Below, one piece after another: positions 58,772 to 64,000 of a stretch of DNA of 64,000 nucleotides. Origin of the DNA: Voacanga thouarsii (taxonomy: Eukaryota; Streptophyta; Magnoliopsida; Gentianales; Apocynaceae); assembly GCA_026120185.1 (NCBI GenBank), contig JANUWF010001468.1:620001-684000 (forward strand), given 5' to 3'. Below the pieces are notes generated by a model. That model was not told the DNA's origin. It saw only the letters and a program-made list of their open reading frames with translations, and did no database searches. Position 1 is the first letter of the stretch; each line of letters opens with the position of its first letter. The translations under genes were made by a program, and so were the position numbers.

Positions 58772-61640
58772 TGTTAGAATGACTTCCATTCCACCCCACA
58801 TGGGAAATGAATAAGTCTGCCACCACCTTCATTGACTATAGTTAAACGGCTTTGCGTGGCTTTTGTAAAACATTCCATATATATCTTTTGAGCACTTATT
58901 TTTTGTGTTTTTTTGTATTAATGGTATTTAGGATTTAAAAAATATTATTTTAAAATTTTATATATTGTTTTCTTCATAGCAAAATTTTATTCCTCTTTCA
59001 TAGGTCATCCACATGTTTCTTTTTACTTCTTTTTTTTGTTATTTTATTTCTTTCTTTGTTGTTTTCTTTTTTTTGGTTATCGTTGTGTGTAAGTTTTTTC
59101 ATTAGAGTTTTGGTTTGTATCTGAGATCTATTCTTAACAAACCAATATCAACACTTTTAACATTTGATTCTATAGCAATGATGATAATCAAGACTAAGGT
59201 GGAGCAATTCAAATATAATGTTAACTTTGGTATGTGGTGCCTCAAAATAGATGTTGTTTTAATTCAGGATTTACTTGATTTAGCTTTGAAATGATTGGAG
59301 AAGAAGCCAATGGAGATAATAGTAGCGACATTTGAAGATTTGAATAAAATGAAAAAACCAGGTATTATTATAAATCTTGAGGTTTTAAGAGAGGTCGCTA
59401 TTAAAATTATAGTTAAAGTTATGTAAAAAAAGGTTGAAAACTTTGTATATAAAGAAGACAGTGGATAATTGACTCTATTTAAATCAAATTTTGTTTACTA
59501 TTTGGATGACTAAATGTACATCCATTATCTTATATATTGATATATTTGATTCATTTATTATGGATTTGAGTAATACTGATACAAAAATAGATAATGAAGA
59601 TCAGACCATTTTATTATTATATTCTCTTTCCAAATCTTTTAAGCATTTTCGAGATTTATGATATATAGGAAAAAAAATTATCTTGTATTAACAAATTAAA
59701 TTTGGTTTAAAATCAAAAGAAAGATTGATAGAGATTTAATTAGGAAATTTAATAGAAATCGGGCAGAAGATAGCTAAGGGTAGATTCTAAAATAGAATTT
59801 GTGGCAGTAATAAATCAAAATTTAGATCTAAATTCAAACATAAAAGTTTAGTTTGCAATTATTTTCATAAAATGGGGCACATTAAATTCAAATGCTTTAA
59901 GTTAAAAAATAAAGATAAGCATAAAGAAAAATATACTAATGCTGTTGAAACCAGTATAGTAACGGATGACAGTGAAAAAAATATTTTCTTTGTGACTGAT
60001 AATAGGGTAAGATCTAAAAATGAATAGATTTTATAGTACGGTACTCTTACTATATATGTCCTAGTAGGAATTTATTTTCCACGTATGAAACTTATAATTG
60101 TGGAGCTATTTTGATTGATGAGCAATAATATTTTTTGTAATGTTGTGGATAAGGGTACAGTTCGAATTAAAATGCGGAAGTTATATTAAGAACTTTTACT
60201 GATATTAGACATATCCCTGATTTGAAAAAGAATCTCATTTTTTTAGGCATTGTTGAGACTCTTGAATGTAAATATGCAGTTGAAGGTGGAGTTATTAAAA
60301 TCTGTAAGAGTATTGTTATTATCATGAAGGGTCGCAACTCTGATAGATTATATAAGTGATAGGGTACTACTCTTACTGATTATGTTGAGGATGATAGGCC
60401 TTCTTGGTGGACAACACACCAAGGCGTTAGACTTTTGTGAGTAATATATTTTTGGGAAATAAAAGGATAAACTTCAATTTCCTAGCAATTCACCAAACTA
60501 AACGTACTTTGAATTATATTCATTCAAATCTTTTGAAGTCCATCTTGTGCTCATTCTAAGAGTAATACCAGATATATGTTGACTACTATAATTGATGATT
60601 ATTCAAAGAAAGTTTGAGTCTATTTTTTAAAGTATAATAGTATATTTACCTAATTTTCAGGTAATGAAAAATTTTGTGTGAGAAATAAATAGATAAACAG
60701 ATCAAGTAGTTGAGAATAGATAATGGTATAGAATTTTGTGAAAAAAAATTTGATTAATTTTGTAAAAATGAAGAAATTGTTCAACATTATATTGATAGAA
60801 TAATGCCTCAAGAAATAGTATTGCTAAACATATAAATAGAATTCTTTTAGAAAGAGCATGTTGTAATATTTCAAAAGTAAGGTTAACAAAGAATTGTTAG
60901 GCAGAAACAATTTCTAGAGCTTGTTATATTTTTAATTTACATCTCTTGAATTTAGAACTCTTAAGGAAGTTTTATCAAATACTCCTGCTAATTAATCTAA
61001 TTTGAAAGTTTTTAGGTGTCTAACCTACATGTATATAAATAATGAAAAATTGGAGTCTAGAGTTAAAAGAAATGTATTTTCGTTAGGCATGCTTCTAGGA
61101 TGAACGGATACAGATTATGGTAATTTGATACCAAATTATCAAATTTTGTAATTAGCAAACACGCTACATTTGATGAATTATCTATGTTAAATTCTAAAAA
61201 GGGTCTTCTAATTCTTCTTGTACAGATAAATATGGTATACATCAGCACGTAAAAATTGAAATTAGCGGTTCTGATCCTTCTAAATTGAATTTTCTATTCA
61301 ACAATGAATTTGTAATTTCTTATGAAGAAGTTTCAAAAGTAGAGGAGTATTCTATAGCCAAGAATAAATTAAGATGGAAAGTCCAACCACCACAAAAGTA
61401 TGCACATTTAGTTGAATATACATTATCAGTTGTAGAAGAAATAGAGTTGGTAAACTATTCAGATAATACCTGGACTTGATTTGTACTCACTATTTGTATT
61501 TTATAGTCTTTGGATTTTGTGGAGAAGGTAGAGTAAAACTATTGTATTTGAGTTTGGAATGCAAGTCAAAGTGAATATATATTTAGAATAACTTCTATTG
61601 CATATGGGAAATGAAGAAGTTTTCCACCACCATGTTAGAG
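58772..61640 (+). mobile_element. Copia-4: deleted copia remnant
   Basis: A 5' LTR-like start (TGTTAGAATGACTTCC...CATGGGAAATGAATAAGTCT) is matched by a short 3' piece at 61582-61640 (TTTAGAATAACTTCTATTG...ATATGGGAAATGAAGAAGTT...CCACCACC). Between them: gag debris (KVEQFKYNVNFGMWCLKIDV at about 59200, CNYFHKMGHIKFKCFKLK at about 59850, a zinc knuckle with the second Cys replaced by Phe) and integrase debris (LIIDGYSKKV near 60590, NLKVFRCLTYMYINNEKLES near 61000). RT and RNase H are gone. Dozens of stops. Confidence 0.65.
61285..61479 (+). pseudogene. Copia-4 post-integrase fragment
   Basis: Open 64 codons (NFLFNNEFVISYEEVSKVEE, QPPQKYAHLVEYTLSVVEEI). The position after the integrase C-terminus fits the linker before RT, where deletion begins. 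No domain of its own. Confidence 0.4.
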
Positions 61641-62529
61641 GAAAATCATATTCAAACACATAAAATAATAGTGGAAATAAAACGGATTTGTTTCTACCAA
61701 GGAACCTAATAAGTTGGAGACGATCAATTTCATTAAAGATTGTAGCTTTTTGTTCTTTTGTTTGATCATTCTAATTGAACCTTAGAGTCAAATCACAAGT
61801 AGAACTCCACAAACCCTACCTCTACATTATCTACTTGAACTAATTCGAATTGATACCTCAAATTCTAGTGCTAGCTACACTACAAGAAAATTGTTAATCT
61901 GCCATGAAAATTTGCTACGGGAAAAATTCCGTGGCAATCTACCACAGATTTGCCATAAAAGAAGATAAGACAAAGCAAATTACCATGGCAATATAACTAT
62001 AGCAAATTCCTAGCTATTTGTCACAGACTTGCCACGGATATTGTAACAACTAGCGATGCAAAGATGTTCCCTCGTAGATCCGTAACAAAAAAATGATAGG
62101 GAAAAAATTAACCACCGATTTGCGATGGCAATTGTCTGTGGCAAAATGGTCAAGTATTGATACAAACCTTCGTGACAAATTCGTGACAATTTGCCATGGA
62201 ATTAATTACTTTCAAATTAATTTTGTGGCAAATCGGTGGCAGATTGCTACAGATTGGCCACAGAACTAGTTAGGAAATACTTAATTCCGTGACAAATCTA
62301 TGGTAAATTGTCACGGATAATTTATTTTCTAATTAATTCCATAGAAAATCTGTGGCAATTTGTAAGGAATTTGCTACAAATTTATTTATTTTCTTTTTTT
62401 ATTATATTAATTTGTTTTAATATTTATTCCATACCTTAAAATTCCTAGTCTTACCTTTAGTTGATTTGAACAATTTTCTTTCTTATTTGTAGTTAAAAAT
62501 TTTCATTTCCTTCTATCTTTCTATTTTTA

Positions 62530-63390
62530 TTTTGACAACAAAAGTCATTTGAAATATCAGTGCAATTAACTATATTACCATTTATAATATATAAAAAATA
62601 TATTAGATAAAATAGTAATAAACAGAATAACAAAATTTGCATTAATTATTTTTCGTGGTAAATCCGTGACAAATTGCCACGGATTGTGTTAGTCCATGGC
62701 AAATCCCAAGCAAGTCACGGATTTACCACGAAAAATAATTAATGCAAATTGTGAGGGATTTTCCATAGATTTATTTTTTTTCTTTTTTATTCTAATTTTT
62801 ATTATATTTATTTTTATTCCATACATTTTGATTAAAATAGTCAAATGTTTTATAAATATTTTATTTTTTTATCTCTAACTTATTTTTTCTTGAAAAAGAA
62901 TTAATACGAATTTAAAATAGAATGTAATATTGTTTTTGTGTCGAATTATATGTATGTATTAAAATAAAAAATTTTAAAGATATGATATATTTTTTTTTTA
63001 CAACAAAAGCCATTGGAAATATCAATGCAATTGACTATATTCCTATTTAGAATATACAAATGATATGTTAGGCAAAATAATGATAAAAAGAATGAGAAAA
63101 TTTTATTGTGTGTTTTGTGGTAAATTACCACGGATTGTTAGTCCGTGGCAAATCCCTAGCAAATTGCGAGGGATTTGCCAGGATTTTTTTTCTTTTTTTA
63201 TTATAATTTTTATTATATTTATTTTTATTCTATATATTTTGATTAAAATGGTCAAATGTTTTATAAACATTTTGTTTTTTATCTCTAACTTATTTTTTCT
63301 TAAAAAAGAATTTATACGAATTTAAAATAAAATGTACTTTTTTTGTCGAAATATATGTGTGTATTAAAATAAAAAAATTATTTTTTTAAT
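62530..63390 (+). repeat. ~463-bp tandem duplication inside the CACTA region
   Basis: Unit 1 (about 62530-62992) and unit 2 (about 62995-63390) share GACAACAAAAGTCATTTGAA / TTACAACAAAAGCCATTGGA and TTTTGATTAAAATAGTCAAA / TTTTGATTAAAATGGTCAAA, plus GTATTAAAATAAAAAA at their ends. Unit 2 lacks most of the long hairpin of unit 1. Confidence 0.75.
62634..62750. repeat. 37-bp perfect inverted repeat (117-nt fold-back)
   Basis: 62634-62670 (AATTTGCATTAATTATTTTT ... CCGTGAC) is the exact reverse complement of 62714-62750. The 43-base spacer contains a second imperfect stem (TTGCCACGGA / TCCATGGCAA). Confidence 0.93.
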
Positions 63391-63623
63391 TTTTTAATAT
63401 TTTTATTATTTTATTAAAAAATTAGAATACTTTGATTAAAAATTTTAAATTTATTAATTTTATTTGATTAAAAAATTAAAATAAGTGGATTTTAAAAAAA
63501 CACTAAATTTACATTCAAAAAATGATTGTTTCACTTTCAAAGGCACCTATCTTTGTAAATGTCTTAGATTTTCTATATTTTGTAAATATTTTGTGGGATT
63601 ACATGCCAAAGTACATCCGATTA

Positions 63624-63651
63624 CACACACACACCACACACACACATATTC

Positions 63652-63682
<31 letters not shown>
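63624..63682. repeat. Interrupted (CA)n microsatellite
   Basis: ACACACACAC-CACACACACAC, a short break (ATATTCATTT), then about 11 more AC units. Confidence 0.9.
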
Positions 63683-63686
<4 letters not shown>

Positions 63687-63884
63687 TAAATCATTTAATA
63701 AAAAAGATAATATAATTGACAGTATATAAAATTTTAAAATTATATAAACATACAAAATATTTTTAATATTGAATAATATGATTTTATATTGAATTTAATA
63801 TGATTATTATATTTTGTTATAATACTTTTATTTTTAAAAAAGTGCACAAAGATTGTTCAAAATAGTTTAAATAATAAAAAAAAA

Positions 63885-64000
63885 AGGATAGCATCAACAT
63901 CAGTGGCTAAACACAACCTCCGTATTTCGGAGGTCGTGGATTCGAGTTTTGCACTGTGCAATTCTTGAACAATTTAAGGACTGCGATCCGGTGTGGCTAG
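63885..64000 (+). repeat. tRNA-like SINE head, cut by window end
   Basis: CAGTGGCTAAACACAACC (A-box-like) is followed by a CCTCCGTATTTCGGAGG hairpin and GGTCGTGGATTCGAGTT (B-box-like). A poly-A run and GGATAGC precede it. The element's 3' part lies outside. Confidence 0.45.

Larger units (their letters stand above)
61878..64000 (+). mobile_element. CACTA (En/Spm-type) element, one end
   Basis: Begins CACTACAAGAAAATTG at 61878, the typical plant CACTA terminal repeat, preceded by CTA (possible 3-bp target site). From 61900 to about 62370, and again at 62655-62760 and 63115-63185, short words CCGTGGCAA, TTGCCACGG and GTGGCAAATCC recur in both orientations, as expected for subterminal transposase-binding repeats. 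The opposite terminus (CTTGTAGTG) was not found before the window ends, so its extent is unknown. The mapped end here is the start, not proof that everything to 64000 belongs to it. Confidence 0.7.

Noticed and set aside
63485..63715. 76-aa ORF with a His-Thr-rich tail
   Set aside because: The tail is the (CA)n microsatellite and the rest has no similarity I recognise.

Overview
This window is nuclear DNA from a plant, very probably a eudicot. It is AT-rich and intron-bearing, with GT-AG splice sites. It is crowded with plant retrotransposons whose primer-binding sites resemble the initiator-tRNA-Met type (TGGTATCAGAGC), and it has long SSRs and a CACTA-type terminus. I see no bacterial operons, CRISPR arrays or rRNA genes. 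Species cannot be named from the sequence alone.

The only genes I can assemble as intact are two MRS2/MGT (CorA-type) magnesium-transporter paralogues. They lie head-to-tail on the minus strand: copy A has its CDS at 37514..29034 and copy B at 48932..42897. Both have 11 coding exons with the same phases, open throughout (395 and 400 aa). Copy A keeps the pore signature GMN. In copy B that signature reads AIN and the first membrane segment has diverged sharply, while its soluble domain is almost unchanged in places (exon 4: 40 of 41 residues identical). I consider this the most interesting signal in the window.

Region by region. 1-1.6 kb: decayed gene fragments, one recognisable as complex I NDUFA9. 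2.1-3.8 kb: a fold-back/Mutator-like element with very long inverted arms, one arm split by a solo LTR. 3.8-9.4 kb: Copia-1, inserted inside a host coding sequence. 9.4-12.9 kb: diverged repeats and large microsatellites. 12.9-21.4 kb: an RS31-type SR splicing-factor pseudogene whose first coding intron holds Copia-2 (142-bp LTRs, about 98% identical). 21.5-23.2 kb: pyrimidine-rich degenerate repeats and an exact 84-bp tandem duplication. 23.2-26.6 kb: gene-like debris ending in a BRUTUS-type CHY/RING zinc-finger pseudogene. 28.9-37.5 kb: MRS2 copy A, with a defective Ty3/gypsy derivative in intron 2. 37.6-42.4 kb: AT-rich spacer with a 1.6-kb TIR element ending in GGGTT/AACCC runs. 42.9-48.9 kb: MRS2 copy B. 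49.5-57.9 kb: Copia-3 (1.35-kb LTRs, TSD TCTAT). 58-61.6 kb: a gypsy 3' remnant and a deleted Copia-4. 61.9 kb to the end: one end of a CACTA element with fold-back subterminal repeats, SSRs and a tRNA-like SINE head.

Apart from the MRS2 pair, which would act in Mg2+ transport across membranes, the genes do not form a pathway. The rest is a record of nested insertion and decay. All homology calls come from reading motifs by eye; no database search was run.
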